The notes under the pieces were generated by a model that made no database searches, was not told the DNA's origin, and saw nothing but the letters and a program-made list of their open reading frames with translations. Both the position numbers and the translations under genes were made by a program. From Acidobacteriota bacterium (GTDB lineage: Bacteria; Acidobacteriota; UBA890; WLXD01), in contig WLXD01000003.1 in the NCBI GenBank assembly GCA_012103255.1, positions 205,984 through 269,983 on the forward strand: 64,000 nt of DNA, written 5' to 3'. This document shows, piece by piece, positions 1-8,952 of this stretch (position 1 is its first letter; the number at the start of each line of letters is the position of its first letter).

Positions 1-640
1 CTGGACGATGACCGTCAAGGAATACCTCGCTGCTCCCAAGCGCACTCGATTCGCCTACCGCGTGTATCGCAACCCGATCGTGATGTTCCTGATCGGTCCG
101 ATCTACATCTTCGCGATTTCGCACCGGTTCGGACAGGGCAGCGCGCGCGGCCGCGAGAACTGGAACGTGCGATACACCAACTTGGGTATCGCAGGCCTGA
201 TCGCCCTGATGGTGTGGCTCATCGGCTGGGTCGCCTTCCTGAAGATCTACCTGCCCATTTTCATCATCAGCGGGGCGGGCGGTGTTTGGTTGTTCTACGT
301 CCAACACCAGTTCGAAGAGGTGTACTGGGAGCGTCACGAACAGTGGCGATACTTCCCGGCGGCCATGCACGGCAGTTCGTTCTACCGTCTGCCCAGGGTG
401 CTGCAGTGGTTCACCGGCAACATCGGATATCACCACATCCACCATCTGAGCCCGCGCATTCCGAACTACATGCTGCAGCGCTGCCACGAGGCGAACCCGG
501 ACCTTTGCGACGGCGTTCCCGCGATCGATCTTCGCACCAGCCTCAAGTCGGCCGGCTATCGGCTGTGGGATGAAAAGAGCCGCAAGATGATCGGGTTCGG
601 TGCCCTACGCCACTATCGTCGCGCGGAGAACGCTGGCTAG
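1..640 (+). CDS. Fatty acid desaturase, C-terminal part (5' end outside window)
   Basis: The reading frame is open to the window edge, so the gene starts upstream; the first ATG (position 8) is probably internal. The visible ~212 residues hold two or three hydrophobic segments (about residues 25-40 and 58-95 from that ATG) and the C-terminal histidine box HHIHH inside GYHHIHHLSP, plus the QHQFEE segment typical of membrane desaturases of the FA_desaturase family. These enzymes use a di-iron centre held by three His boxes to put double bonds into membrane lipid acyl chains. The first two His boxes must lie upstream. The stop codon overlaps that of the convergent next gene in a shared CTAG. Confidence 0.85.
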   Translation, partial: WTMTVKEYLAAPKRTRFAYRVYRNPIVMFLIGPIYIFAISHRFGQGSARGRENWNVRYTNLGIAGLIALMVWLIGWVAFLKIYLPIFIISGAGGVWLFYVQHQFEEVYWERHEQWRYFPAAMHGSSFYRLPRVLQWFTGNIGYHHIHHLSPRIPNYMLQRCHEANPDLCDGVPAIDLRTSLKSAGYRLWDEKSRKMIGFGALRHYRRAENAG

Positions 641-1764
641 AGATCCGGCGCGGCGAACTCCGTGAGTTGAAGCCGGTCGCCGTCTACCCAGAATGCCGCT
701 CCGTAGATGACGAGCTCCCCGCGAGCATCCACGTGCACGCCTCCGGCGGCGTCCAGATTGCAGTAACCGTCTTCGCAAACCAAGTGGTGGTTCGCGATCT
801 TGGTAATTCTCGGCACGGCCAGCTCGCGCGCAGGATCGGCGCCAAGCACCACTTCGTACAGATCCGCGTAGTCCCGGCCCGGTAGGACCTCCATGCTGGG
901 CGCCGTGTTGTGCAGCCCGATTAGAAACAGCCTGCCGTCGGCCTGACGCACGAGGCTGATGTTCTGAAAGTCGGCGAAGTTCTCGTCCTGCCCTTCACGG
1001 GCCTCGACAGCATCCGCAGTCCAGGTCACCGGCTCGCCGAAGCCGTCACCCAGCGCGGCCGAGTGCGAACGGTAGAAGTCCAGGCGGCGTCCAAGCCCAT
1101 CCCGCGCACTGAGCACCGCGACCAGATAGTGCTGGTCGGCCAGAACGGTCATAGCTACGGCGTATGCCTTCCGGCCGGGGCGTTCAATGCTCACCGCCAG
1201 AGGCCGTGGCGTGAGTGGATCGGTGATGTCGAGGAAACTCACGCGGCCGCGAATCGGGTCGGCCCCGTAGAGCGGTACGGCAAGCACGTGTCCATGCACA
1301 GCCAATCCCCCGGCGTGCCACAGGATGCTGTCCAGATCCACTCGATTGAGTACGACGTCGGTGGCGGGCGGGCGCCGCGCGGCGCCGAGATTCGAGCCCA
1401 GAGGGCCACCGGTGTCGATCTCGCCCACGCCGGCGATGAATAGGCTCGATCGCTTCTGCCGCGCGTCGCTCCCCGACAGCACCAGCACGTTGCCAGATCC
1501 AGCCCGGACAACGCTCTGGAAGTGATTGCGAAACCCAAGACGGTTGTCGAGACGGGTCGTGTAGGCGGGGCTTGGGATCGCTTCGGCGGTCCAGACCGCC
1601 AGAGGCACGCCGGTGCGCGGCAACCGTGCGAACGCGGCCTCCACGTCAACGACCACCGCAGCAGATCGTTCACTCGATTGGGCCAACGTCTCAACGCTGT
1701 GCTGCATCAGGCAGGCCACGGCCGTAGCCGCCAGAAATCGAGACCCTGTTCGCGGGTAGAACAT
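637..1764 (-). CDS. Secreted protein of unknown function, possible beta-propeller
   Basis: About 375 residues. I chose the ATG at 1764 because it is followed by a basic then hydrophobic stretch and ends in ETLAQ, a plausible Sec signal peptide; an in-frame start at 1827 would add 21 residues with no signal character. The rest is rich in beta-type blocks such as VVLNRVDLDSILWHAGGLAV and GRVSFLDITDPLTPRPLAV, reminiscent of LVIVD-like propeller repeats. Two Cys near the C terminus (CEDGYC) could form a disulfide. I recognise no catalytic motif. It faces the desaturase tail to tail with overlapping stop codons. Confidence 0.6.
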   Translation of the reverse strand: MFYPRTGSRFLAATAVACLMQHSVETLAQSSERSAAVVVDVEAAFARLPRTGVPLAVWTAEAIPSPAYTTRLDNRLGFRNHFQSVVRAGSGNVLVLSGSDARQKRSSLFIAGVGEIDTGGPLGSNLGAARRPPATDVVLNRVDLDSILWHAGGLAVHGHVLAVPLYGADPIRGRVSFLDITDPLTPRPLAVSIERPGRKAYAVAMTVLADQHYLVAVLSARDGLGRRLDFYRSHSAALGDGFGEPVTWTADAVEAREGQDENFADFQNISLVRQADGRLFLIGLHNTAPSMEVLPGRDYADLYEVVLGADPARELAVPRITKIANHHLVCEDGYCNLDAAGGVHVDARGELVIYGAAFWVDGDRLQLTEFAAPDL

Positions 1765-1919
1765 CTGCCGAGTGAAACTCGCCACGGTGCTCGCTGCAAC
1801 CAGGCTTGGACCGTTCGGGAAACCCAACGGCCCCTAGCGGATGCTCCGCGATTTATGCGCGATAATGGCGAGGCCCCAGCGCATGCGGGCATCGTGCGAA
1901 ATTCAACACAGAGGACCTC

Positions 1920-2759
1920 ATGCACAGATCCACCGGTTCAGCACCAGGTTCTCCTGGGCTGATCGTTGTCCTGCTGGCGCTCATCGCGGCGGCAACATTC
2001 CCACTGGCAGCGAACGGCCAGACGAATGAGCCGAAAGACACCTACGGCCGGCACGACTCGTTCGGCCGGATCACGCCGTACGTATGGTTCTCGAACATCA
2101 ACGGCCGCGCCGGAATCGATGACACGATCATCCACGTCGGCGACGACCGGCTGAATACGAATTTCGCGATCCAGGCGGAGTACGGGAAAGGGCGCTGGCG
2201 GGTTGTCTTCGAAGCTTCACGCGGCAAGGTCGCCAACACCGCGATCAAGGGCGTCGATCCCACGAGCACCGGCGGGCATTGTTGTGGCCCCGATCAGGTC
2301 GCACGCGTCGACGGCCCCTACGAGCTGGCGATCACCAGCGCGGAACTCCTCGCGTCGATCCAGGTCGGCCCTTTCTGGACTCACCGCGGCATCGAGGTGC
2401 AGGGTGGCTTTCGTTACACGGACCACAATCTCAATCTGGCCCTGACGGATCCTGTCCTGGTGGGCACCTTCAGCGAAAGCTGGATCGAACCGGTGGTGGG
2501 CCTGCGCTACTACACCGCGGTGGGCAGCAAAGTCTGGTTCACGATGCGCACCAACATTGGTGGTTTCGGCATGGGGCCCGAGTTCACCTGGCTGCTCGAC
2601 GGCGAGGTCGGGTATCGAGTCGGCCGCGACCTCGACGTCTCGCTCCGATACAAGTATCTCGAAACGGACTACAAGAACTCCTCGATGGGGCTCGATCAGT
2701 ACGACTGGCAACTCGGACAGAGCCAGGGATGGCTCATGGGAGTTAGCTACAAATGGTAG
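1920..2759 (+). CDS. Putative outer-membrane beta-barrel protein
   Basis: 279 residues. An N-terminal signal peptide (hydrophobic about residues 14-32, ending ANGQ) is followed by alternating amphipathic strands rich in aromatic residues and Gly. The protein ends SYKW, and a terminal aromatic residue is the usual C-terminal signature of outer-membrane barrels. There is a CC pair near residue 121. First of three same-strand envelope genes; the next gene starts inside its last codons (7-base overlap), so they are probably co-transcribed and translationally coupled. No specific substrate can be inferred. Confidence 0.65.
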   Translation: MHRSTGSAPGSPGLIVVLLALIAAATFPLAANGQTNEPKDTYGRHDSFGRITPYVWFSNINGRAGIDDTIIHVGDDRLNTNFAIQAEYGKGRWRVVFEASRGKVANTAIKGVDPTSTGGHCCGPDQVARVDGPYELAITSAELLASIQVGPFWTHRGIEVQGGFRYTDHNLNLALTDPVLVGTFSESWIEPVVGLRYYTAVGSKVWFTMRTNIGGFGMGPEFTWLLDGEVGYRVGRDLDVSLRYKYLETDYKNSSMGLDQYDWQLGQSQGWLMGVSYKW

Positions 2760-3451
2760 TTACCACAGTTGGTCTCTGGGCTCGCCGTTTCGTCTTGGCC
2801 GCGGCCGTGCTCGTGGTGAGCAGCCCGGCGTTGGCGCAGGCACGCGTCGGCTTCACTGTAGGGCCGGCGCTCTCCAAGGTCTCCGGCGAAGGAATCAGTT
2901 CATCGGACGCTCAGTGGGGCATCATGCTCGGCCTCAACCTCGAATACGAGATAGCCCGCGACTGGCAGATCGATCTCGAGTTCGGGCTGTCGCAGAAGGG
3001 TGGCGACAAGGTCGTCACCCCTGACGGCGTTTTCGACTATCGCTTCGACTACATCGAGATTCCTCTCACAGTGAGTCGGTTGTTCTGGCTCAACGACGGT
3101 CCCTGGGCGGTCTCGCCCTTCGCGGGCCTGTCGATCGGCCTCAAATCCAAATGCGCGATCCGACCGGCTGGCGACCGTGACGTCGAGTTCGAGGAATGCA
3201 CGGTGAGCACACCCGGCGGCGACACCGTGAGTCAGATGTACGGGTTGCCCTTCGGTGTCGCCCTACGCCGGCGATATCCAGGGGGATCATCGTTCGCCGT
3301 CGAAGCCCGCTATACCGCAATGCTGAACTCGGGCACCGAAGCCGGGACCTTCATGGGCAAGTCCAACACTTTCGCCGTCATGGCCAGCTTCACCTTCCCG
3401 CTCGATACGGGATGGCGAGGCACGCCGTCCGAGCCCAACCCAAACCGCTGA
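2753..3451 (+). CDS. Outer-membrane beta-barrel protein (PorT/OmpA-barrel-like)
   Basis: 232 residues starting with ATG that overlaps the preceding stop. A signal peptide covers about residues 1-26 (ending ALAQA). The mature part has the RVGFTVGPALSKVSG opening, the YIEIPLTVSRLFW strand and the PFAGLSIGLKSKC segment that recur in the PorT-family / 'outer membrane protein beta-barrel' domain. The C terminus continues past the last aromatic strand with a polar tail. Function unknown; the tight spacing to its neighbours suggests a shared envelope role. Confidence 0.65.
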   Translation: MVVTTVGLWARRFVLAAAVLVVSSPALAQARVGFTVGPALSKVSGEGISSSDAQWGIMLGLNLEYEIARDWQIDLEFGLSQKGGDKVVTPDGVFDYRFDYIEIPLTVSRLFWLNDGPWAVSPFAGLSIGLKSKCAIRPAGDRDVEFEECTVSTPGGDTVSQMYGLPFGVALRRRYPGGSSFAVEARYTAMLNSGTEAGTFMGKSNTFAVMASFTFPLDTGWRGTPSEPNPNR

Positions 3452-3458
3452 GGACGCA

Positions 3459-4907
3459 GTGATGAACAGACGACTGATCGCTGCTCTGACGCTCACGACG
3501 CTCGCGCTGATGCCACTCGCGGCCTGGGCCGAGGATGAGGAAAAACTTGGCACGGCCGGGCGCTTCAAGCTTGATCTGCCCGACTACTCGCCGCCAGACA
3601 CGAACGTCTTGCAGGAGCCCGGCGACCCCGCGAACGGGATTCCGTTCTGCTGCGACGAACCCAAGTTCCTGGTTGCCGCCGGCGAGGTTTTGCTGCTCGA
3701 GGCCATTCCGTGGTTCTTCAACCGCCACGTCGCCGATGATGAAACGGCCGTGATCAGCCTGGACACCTGGGGCCGCAATATTCGCGAAGGGTTCGAGTGG
3801 GACAACAACGACTTCAAGACGAACATGTTCATGCACCCGTTTCACGGGAGCGTGTACTTCAATGCCGCACGCTCGAACGGCTACAACTACTGGGAGTCCG
3901 CGGCGTTCTCGTGGGCCGGCAGCTTCCTCTGGGAGATGTTCGGCGAAGCCAATCGCGGAGCCATCAACGACTGGGTGGCGACGAGTATGGGCGGCATGGT
4001 TATCGGCGAAGCGTTCCACAGAACCGCCACCTCGATTCGTGACAACCAGGACACGGGTCTGAGCCGCGGCCTGCGCGAGTTCTCGTCCTTCTTCCTCGAC
4101 CCGGTGGGCGGCTTCAACCGTCTGGTGCGGGGCGAAGCGAGCCGTGTAGGTCCGAATCCTGAAGGACGGCATCCCGCGCACGCGTATTCGGCGATGCGCT
4201 TCGGCATCCGATCGCTCAACGATCGCGACAACGACCAGTCGCTGTCGGGTGGCTTCTTCGAGATGGACATCGACTACGGCGACCCGTACGAGGAAAACGA
4301 GGAGCCATTCGACTCCTTCGAGATGCGGTTCTCGGTCAACGGCAGCGACACGCAGCGCCTTGGATTGCTGCAGATCGACGGACTGCTCTTCGGCAACAAG
4401 ACCACCGAATCGGATTCACATCGCAATCTCTTCACGGTCAACCAGCTGTTCGACTACGTGAACAACTCGTTGTTCGAGGTCGGCGGACAGTCGCTGGCGA
4501 TTACGTGGCACTGGGACCGCCAGCTTTCGGACTCATGGTGGCTGCGCGCTCAGGCTCAGCCAACCGTGTCGCCGCTCTGGGCCGTGCAATCGGACATCGC
4601 CGAGGAAGCCGAGGGGCGGAGCTATGACTTCGGCGCAGGTGCGGGGGGTCGAGCACGCGTCTATGTGACCAGGGACGGTCGAGACTGGCTCGAAGTGCGC
4701 TACCTCCTCAACTGGTCGCACACGCTCAGCGGCGCGGCAGGCAGTCACCTGGTGCAGTTTCTGAGCGCGCGAGTCCAGTTCCCGGTGTTCAAGCGAGTCG
4801 GACTCGGATTCGACTTCGTCTACGGGGCGCGCGACAGCAACTATCGCGATCATCCGAATGTGGAGCAAAACGGCTCGCAGGGACGCGTCTTCCTGACCTT
4901 GTTCTAA
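3459..4907 (+). CDS. DUF3943 domain envelope protein
   Basis: 482 residues, starting with ATG only 7 bases after the previous stop. The signal peptide (about residues 1-24, ending AWAE) is followed by a region with the DUF3943 hallmark around residues 122-149: NMFMHPFHGSVYFNAARSNG then YNYWES. The later half is beta-rich and ends in LF, consistent with a membrane-embedded barrel. DUF3943 proteins are found in Gram-negative envelopes and have no established biochemical role. Third gene of an apparent three-gene operon. Confidence 0.8.
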   Translation: MMNRRLIAALTLTTLALMPLAAWAEDEEKLGTAGRFKLDLPDYSPPDTNVLQEPGDPANGIPFCCDEPKFLVAAGEVLLLEAIPWFFNRHVADDETAVISLDTWGRNIREGFEWDNNDFKTNMFMHPFHGSVYFNAARSNGYNYWESAAFSWAGSFLWEMFGEANRGAINDWVATSMGGMVIGEAFHRTATSIRDNQDTGLSRGLREFSSFFLDPVGGFNRLVRGEASRVGPNPEGRHPAHAYSAMRFGIRSLNDRDNDQSLSGGFFEMDIDYGDPYEENEEPFDSFEMRFSVNGSDTQRLGLLQIDGLLFGNKTTESDSHRNLFTVNQLFDYVNNSLFEVGGQSLAITWHWDRQLSDSWWLRAQAQPTVSPLWAVQSDIAEEAEGRSYDFGAGAGGRARVYVTRDGRDWLEVRYLLNWSHTLSGAAGSHLVQFLSARVQFPVFKRVGLGFDFVYGARDSNYRDHPNVEQNGSQGRVFLTLF

Positions 4908-4934
4908 GTCCCGGCCTCGGCCACTGGCGGCGGC

Positions 4935-5591
4935 CTACGGGTCGCCGACCAGGTTGGCCAGGATCGGTTCGAGCGCACCCCACACCGTTTCGGCGACGAT
5001 GGCATGGCCCTCGACGTTGGGATGGATGCCGTCGGCCAGGTTCAGTTCCGGGACCCCACCGACGTCCGCCAATAGGAACGGAATCAGCGCGGCCCCGTGA
5101 GCTTCCGCAAGTCGCGGGAAGATGTCCCGGAAGGCGGTGGCGTATTCGACGCCCAGATTCGGCGGGACCTGCATGCCGGCGAGCACGATCTTCACGTCGG
5201 GATGAGCCCGACGAGCTCGCACGATCATTTCGGCGAGGTTCGCCTCGGTCAGCGTGAGGTCGGCCCCGCGGAGCCCGTCGTTCGCTCCGAGCTCGAGCAC
5301 CAGCACAGCCACGGGCTGCCGCAGCACCCAGTCGATGCGCTGCAACCCTCCTGAAGTTGTCTCGCCGGAAACGCCAGCGTTGACCACTCTGAAGTCCCAC
5401 CCATGCTCGTCGATTCTGCGTTGAACAAGCGCCGGGAAGGCAAAGGCAGGATCCAAACCGAAGCCCGCGGTCAGGCTGTCGCCCAAAAAGAGCACGGTCG
5501 GGGTCTGGGGCGCGTGACCGGTCGCGCTGGCCGGAAGGAGACAGACCAGCGCTAGCAGCCCAACTACCACCGATCGCTGAAGTCCGCGCAA
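4935..5591 (-). CDS. tesA: Arylesterase / lysophospholipase L1-like SGNH hydrolase (TesA)
   Basis: 218 residues with an N-terminal signal peptide (about 1-25), so periplasmic. The SGNH blocks are all visible: GDSLTAGFG (nucleophile Ser39), VSGETTSGG (oxyanion Gly), GANDG (Asn) and DGIHPN (Asp and His). This is the TesA/YadD-type multifunctional esterase that cleaves thioesters, aryl esters and lysophospholipids. It diverges from the ABC ATPase/permease pair, the same neighbourhood as E. coli tesA-ybbA-ybbP, which supports the assignment. Confidence 0.92.
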   Translation of the reverse strand: MRGLQRSVVVGLLALVCLLPASATGHAPQTPTVLFLGDSLTAGFGLDPAFAFPALVQRRIDEHGWDFRVVNAGVSGETTSGGLQRIDWVLRQPVAVLVLELGANDGLRGADLTLTEANLAEMIVRARRAHPDVKIVLAGMQVPPNLGVEYATAFRDIFPRLAEAHGAALIPFLLADVGGVPELNLADGIHPNVEGHAIVAETVWGALEPILANLVGDP

Positions 5592-5712
5592 GATTGCTCC
5601 CGGGTACGTTGTCCGACATGCCCCGGCCGACAGCTCGACGGCGCCGTGGGCGTCGCGCAGGACCAGATCTCACTATTATGGAGGCTCCGCCTCCCGCTCT
5701 ACTTCCCCGCCG

Positions 5713-6402
5713 GTGGCTCTGATGCGCGATCTCATCCTCGACGTGCGCCGACTGTCCAAGTCATACGCCACCGTGCACGGCGAACTCACCGTACTTCACC
5801 AGGTGAGTTTTGGCCTGGAGGCCGGCGAGACGATGGCCATTCTCGGCCCTTCCGGGAGCGGCAAGACGACGCTCCTCGGGCTGTGTGCCGGGCTCGATAG
5901 GCCGAGCGAAGGCTCCGTCTCCGTGAACGGTGTTGAACTCACCGAACAGGACGAGGACGGCCTGGCGCAGCTGCGAAACGATCAGATCGGCTTCATCTTC
6001 CAGAACTTCCAGCTGCTACCAACGCTCACGGCGCTCGAGAACGTGATGGTCCCACTCGAGTTGCGCGGAGAGCCGGCGGGCGAACGGGCCACGGAGCTGC
6101 TCGACCAGGTCGGTCTTGGCGACCGCGTCGATCACTACCCGGTGCAGTTGTCTGGCGGCGAGCAGCAACGGGTCGCAATCGCCCGCGCGTTCATCAATCG
6201 ACCACGCCTGCTCTTCGCTGACGAGCCCACCGGCAACCTCGACGGGGCCACCGCCGAGGTCATTCGCGAACTGCTCTTCGAAATCCATGGGAGAGCCGAA
6301 GCGAGCCTGGTGATGGTGACGCACGACGAGTCGCTGGCACGCCGAACCGGCAAGATCCTTCGACTCGCGAATGGACGCGTGGTTGCCGAGGAGCTCGTAT
6401 GA
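5713..6402 (+). CDS. ABC transporter ATP-binding protein (YbbA/LolD type)
   Basis: 229 residues from GTG (5713); an in-frame ATG at 5722 is an equally possible start. Walker A GPSGSGKT at about residues 45-52, Q-loop in FIFQNFQLLP, signature LSGGEQQRVAIARA and Walker B LLFADEPTGN are intact. The family (MacB/LolD/YbbA) energises FtsX-like permeases that work on envelope substrates rather than classical import. Its stop overlaps the ATG of the permease gene by 4 bases (ATGA), so the pair forms one transporter. Confidence 0.92.
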   Translation: MALMRDLILDVRRLSKSYATVHGELTVLHQVSFGLEAGETMAILGPSGSGKTTLLGLCAGLDRPSEGSVSVNGVELTEQDEDGLAQLRNDQIGFIFQNFQLLPTLTALENVMVPLELRGEPAGERATELLDQVGLGDRVDHYPVQLSGGEQQRVAIARAFINRPRLLFADEPTGNLDGATAEVIRELLFEIHGRAEASLVMVTHDESLARRTGKILRLANGRVVAEELV

Positions 6403-8948
6403 GCCAGAGGCTGCGCTGGGCTGCGAAACACGCATGGCGCGACGCGCGCGCGAGCCGGAAACGACTGCTCCTTTACGTGGGCGCGATCGTCGCGGGGGTC
6501 GCCGCGCTCGTGGCCATTCGCGCGTTCTCGGACAACCTGACCGACAGTGTCGATGCCGAGGCCAAGACTCTCCTCGGTGCCGACCTCGAACTGTATCGCC
6601 GTGAGCCCTTCGCGGACGCCGCCCTCGCTCTTGCCGACAGCTTCGGTGACGACCGGCTCGAAGAGATCGCGCTCGGCACGATGGCCTACTTCCCACGCAC
6701 GCAAGACTCTCGTCTCGTGAGGCTTCGTGGCGTGGAGTCGGACTACCCCTTCTACGGCGATCTCAGCACGTCTCCGGAAGGAGCCTCGATCAACTGGCAC
6801 TCACAGGGCGGTGCGCTCGTCGACGCCACCTTGATGCTGCAATTCGGTGTAGAGATCGGCGACCGCATTCGTGTGGGGACGGTCGAGTTGCCGGTGCTCG
6901 GCGGGCTCGATCGGATTCCGGGTGAAGTCCCCACCGCTTCGCTCGTTGGACCTCGAGTGCTGGTCCCGCTGGACACACTGCGCGAGGCCGGCCTGCTGGG
7001 TCCGGGATCGCAGGCCCGCTACGCGCTGCAGTTCCGGCTCGATTCGACACCCGAGGAGGTCGTCGAGCGGGTGGAACTCAGCCGCGATGACCTGCGCGCG
7101 GAGCGCATCGAAGTGGAGACCGTTCAGTACCGGCGCCGCTCGGTGGGTCGCGCTCTCGACAACCTCTACGAGTTCCTCTACCTCGCGGGCTTCGCCGCCC
7201 TGCTGCTCGGAGGCATCGGGGTTGCCAGCGCCATGAGTCTGCATGCCCGTGAGAAGGTGCCGGCCGTGGCTGCGCTGCGCTGCCTGGGCGCCGATCGGTG
7301 GCTGCCGGTGTGGTCGTTTCTCATCCAGGTGGCCGCGATGGCTCTCGTTGGTTCGTTACTGGGGGGCCGGCGTGGGCGTCGTCGCCCAGCGCGCTCTCCC
7401 CCCCCCGTGGTCGATGCGTTCCTACCACTTCCTGTGGACTTCGCGATCTCGTGGCGTGCAGTGGCCGAAGGGCTCGCGACCGGCACGTTGGTGGCCGTGC
7501 TGTTCGCGGCGATTCCCCTGCTGCCGTTGCGACGCGTCACGCCCCTCCAGGCTTTGCGCCTCTTCACGACTCCTCCGAGGCTGACGATTCGCGACCCCTG
7601 GGTGGTGGCGATCGCCGCTACGCTCGCCCTGGCACTGTGGTTCGCCGCGCGGTCGCTCACGGGTGATGCACAAACCGCCACGGCAATTCTCGGCGGAATC
7701 GCAACGGTTGTGACGCTACTCGCGGTCACTGCCCTCCCACTGCGCGCCCTGGCACGGCGCGCGGCAGGAACGTTACGTGGCTACCCCGTCCGCCAGGGGG
7801 TCGCCAATCTCTATCGGCCGCGCAATCAGACGGTCGTGGTGCTCGTCACCTTGGGCTTCGGTACGTTCGTCATCGGGAGCTTGCTCGTGCTGCAGGAGTC
7901 GCTGCTTGCCAGCATCGACCAGCTCACCGCTCGGAGCGCCGCCAACTTCGTTCTCTTCGACGTTCAGCCAGCGCAACGGAGCCGCGCTCAGGAGATCCTC
8001 CGCAATCACGAAGTCGACGTCCTGCAAGACGTCGCGATCGTCCCGATGCGCCTCGCAACGATCGGCGGAAAGGCAGTGGCCGACTTCTCCGACGAGGATG
8101 GAGTTCCGGGCTGGGCGCTGCGACGCGAGTACAGTTCTACCTATCGCGCCGAGCTGGACGACCGCGACGAGCTCGACACGGGCGGCTGGGTGGGGACTTT
8201 CGACCCGGACGCCGGTCCCGTGCCCGTATCCATCGAAGCGGACCTGGCGCGCACTTTGAAGCTGGGCCTCGGCGACGAACTCACCTTCGACGTCCAGGGG
8301 GTCAAAATACCGGTGCTCGTCGCCAGCACCAGGATCGTCGACTGGCAACAGGTACGGCCCAACTTCTTCTTTGTCTTCCCGACCGGCACCCTCGAGGCCG
8401 CACCGCAGCAAATCGCCATGGTGGCGAACGTGTCATCACCAGAGGCCTCGGCCACGGTGCAGCGAGCGCTGGTGCAGTCGTTGCGAAACATCTCGGTAAT
8501 CGACCTGGGCCTCGTGCTGCGAACCATCGACGAGGTCCTCGACCAGGTGCGTCTTGCGATCCGCTTCATGACGCTGTTCGTGCTGGCGGCGGGCGGCGCA
8601 GTACTCATCGCAGCCGTTCAAACCAGTAGACGTCAGCGCGAGAAGGAAAACGTTCTGCTCCGCACGCTCGGTGCTTCGCGCCGCCAGCTCCTGCGGATTC
8701 AGGGCACCGAATACGTTGCACTCGGCGCACTCGCCGCCATGACCGGGCTCGTACTCTCAGCAGCGGGCGGGCTGCCGCTCATGCACTACGTTTTCGAGGT
8801 GCCGCTCCGCCTGCCCTTCGTCGGCTTCACGCTGACAATGGTGGCCATCGTCGGCGCGACGGCGGTTCTCGGACTCTGGGGCAGTCGCGGCGTTACGTCG
8901 CGACCACCCCTCGAGAGTCTGCGCGGTGAGGTGGACTCGGGCGGCTAG
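6399..8948 (+). CDS. FtsX-family permease (YbbP-like) with a compensated frameshift
   Basis: 849 residues: N-terminal membrane helix (about 23-43), a periplasmic domain, a central set of helices, a second large periplasmic domain and C-terminal FtsX-type helices, matching the two-repeat YbbP architecture. It pairs with the ATPase upstream. Between a G6 run (7361-7366) and a C9 run (7398-7406) the encoded peptide becomes GRRGRRRPARSP, unlike the rest. One G fewer and one C more would restore a family-like GAGVGVVAQRALPPP. A compensating indel pair, natural or technical, is therefore likely; overall function is probably retained apart from this loop. Confidence 0.88.
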   Translation: MSQRLRWAAKHAWRDARASRKRLLLYVGAIVAGVAALVAIRAFSDNLTDSVDAEAKTLLGADLELYRREPFADAALALADSFGDDRLEEIALGTMAYFPRTQDSRLVRLRGVESDYPFYGDLSTSPEGASINWHSQGGALVDATLMLQFGVEIGDRIRVGTVELPVLGGLDRIPGEVPTASLVGPRVLVPLDTLREAGLLGPGSQARYALQFRLDSTPEEVVERVELSRDDLRAERIEVETVQYRRRSVGRALDNLYEFLYLAGFAALLLGGIGVASAMSLHAREKVPAVAALRCLGADRWLPVWSFLIQVAAMALVGSLLGGRRGRRRPARSPPPVVDAFLPLPVDFAISWRAVAEGLATGTLVAVLFAAIPLLPLRRVTPLQALRLFTTPPRLTIRDPWVVAIAATLALALWFAARSLTGDAQTATAILGGIATVVTLLAVTALPLRALARRAAGTLRGYPVRQGVANLYRPRNQTVVVLVTLGFGTFVIGSLLVLQESLLASIDQLTARSAANFVLFDVQPAQRSRAQEILRNHEVDVLQDVAIVPMRLATIGGKAVADFSDEDGVPGWALRREYSSTYRAELDDRDELDTGGWVGTFDPDAGPVPVSIEADLARTLKLGLGDELTFDVQGVKIPVLVASTRIVDWQQVRPNFFFVFPTGTLEAAPQQIAMVANVSSPEASATVQRALVQSLRNISVIDLGLVLRTIDEVLDQVRLAIRFMTLFVLAAGGAVLIAAVQTSRRQREKENVLLRTLGASRRQLLRIQGTEYVALGALAAMTGLVLSAAGGLPLMHYVFEVPLRLPFVGFTLTMVAIVGATAVLGLWGSRGVTSRPPLESLRGEVDSGG

Positions 8949-8952
8949 CCCG

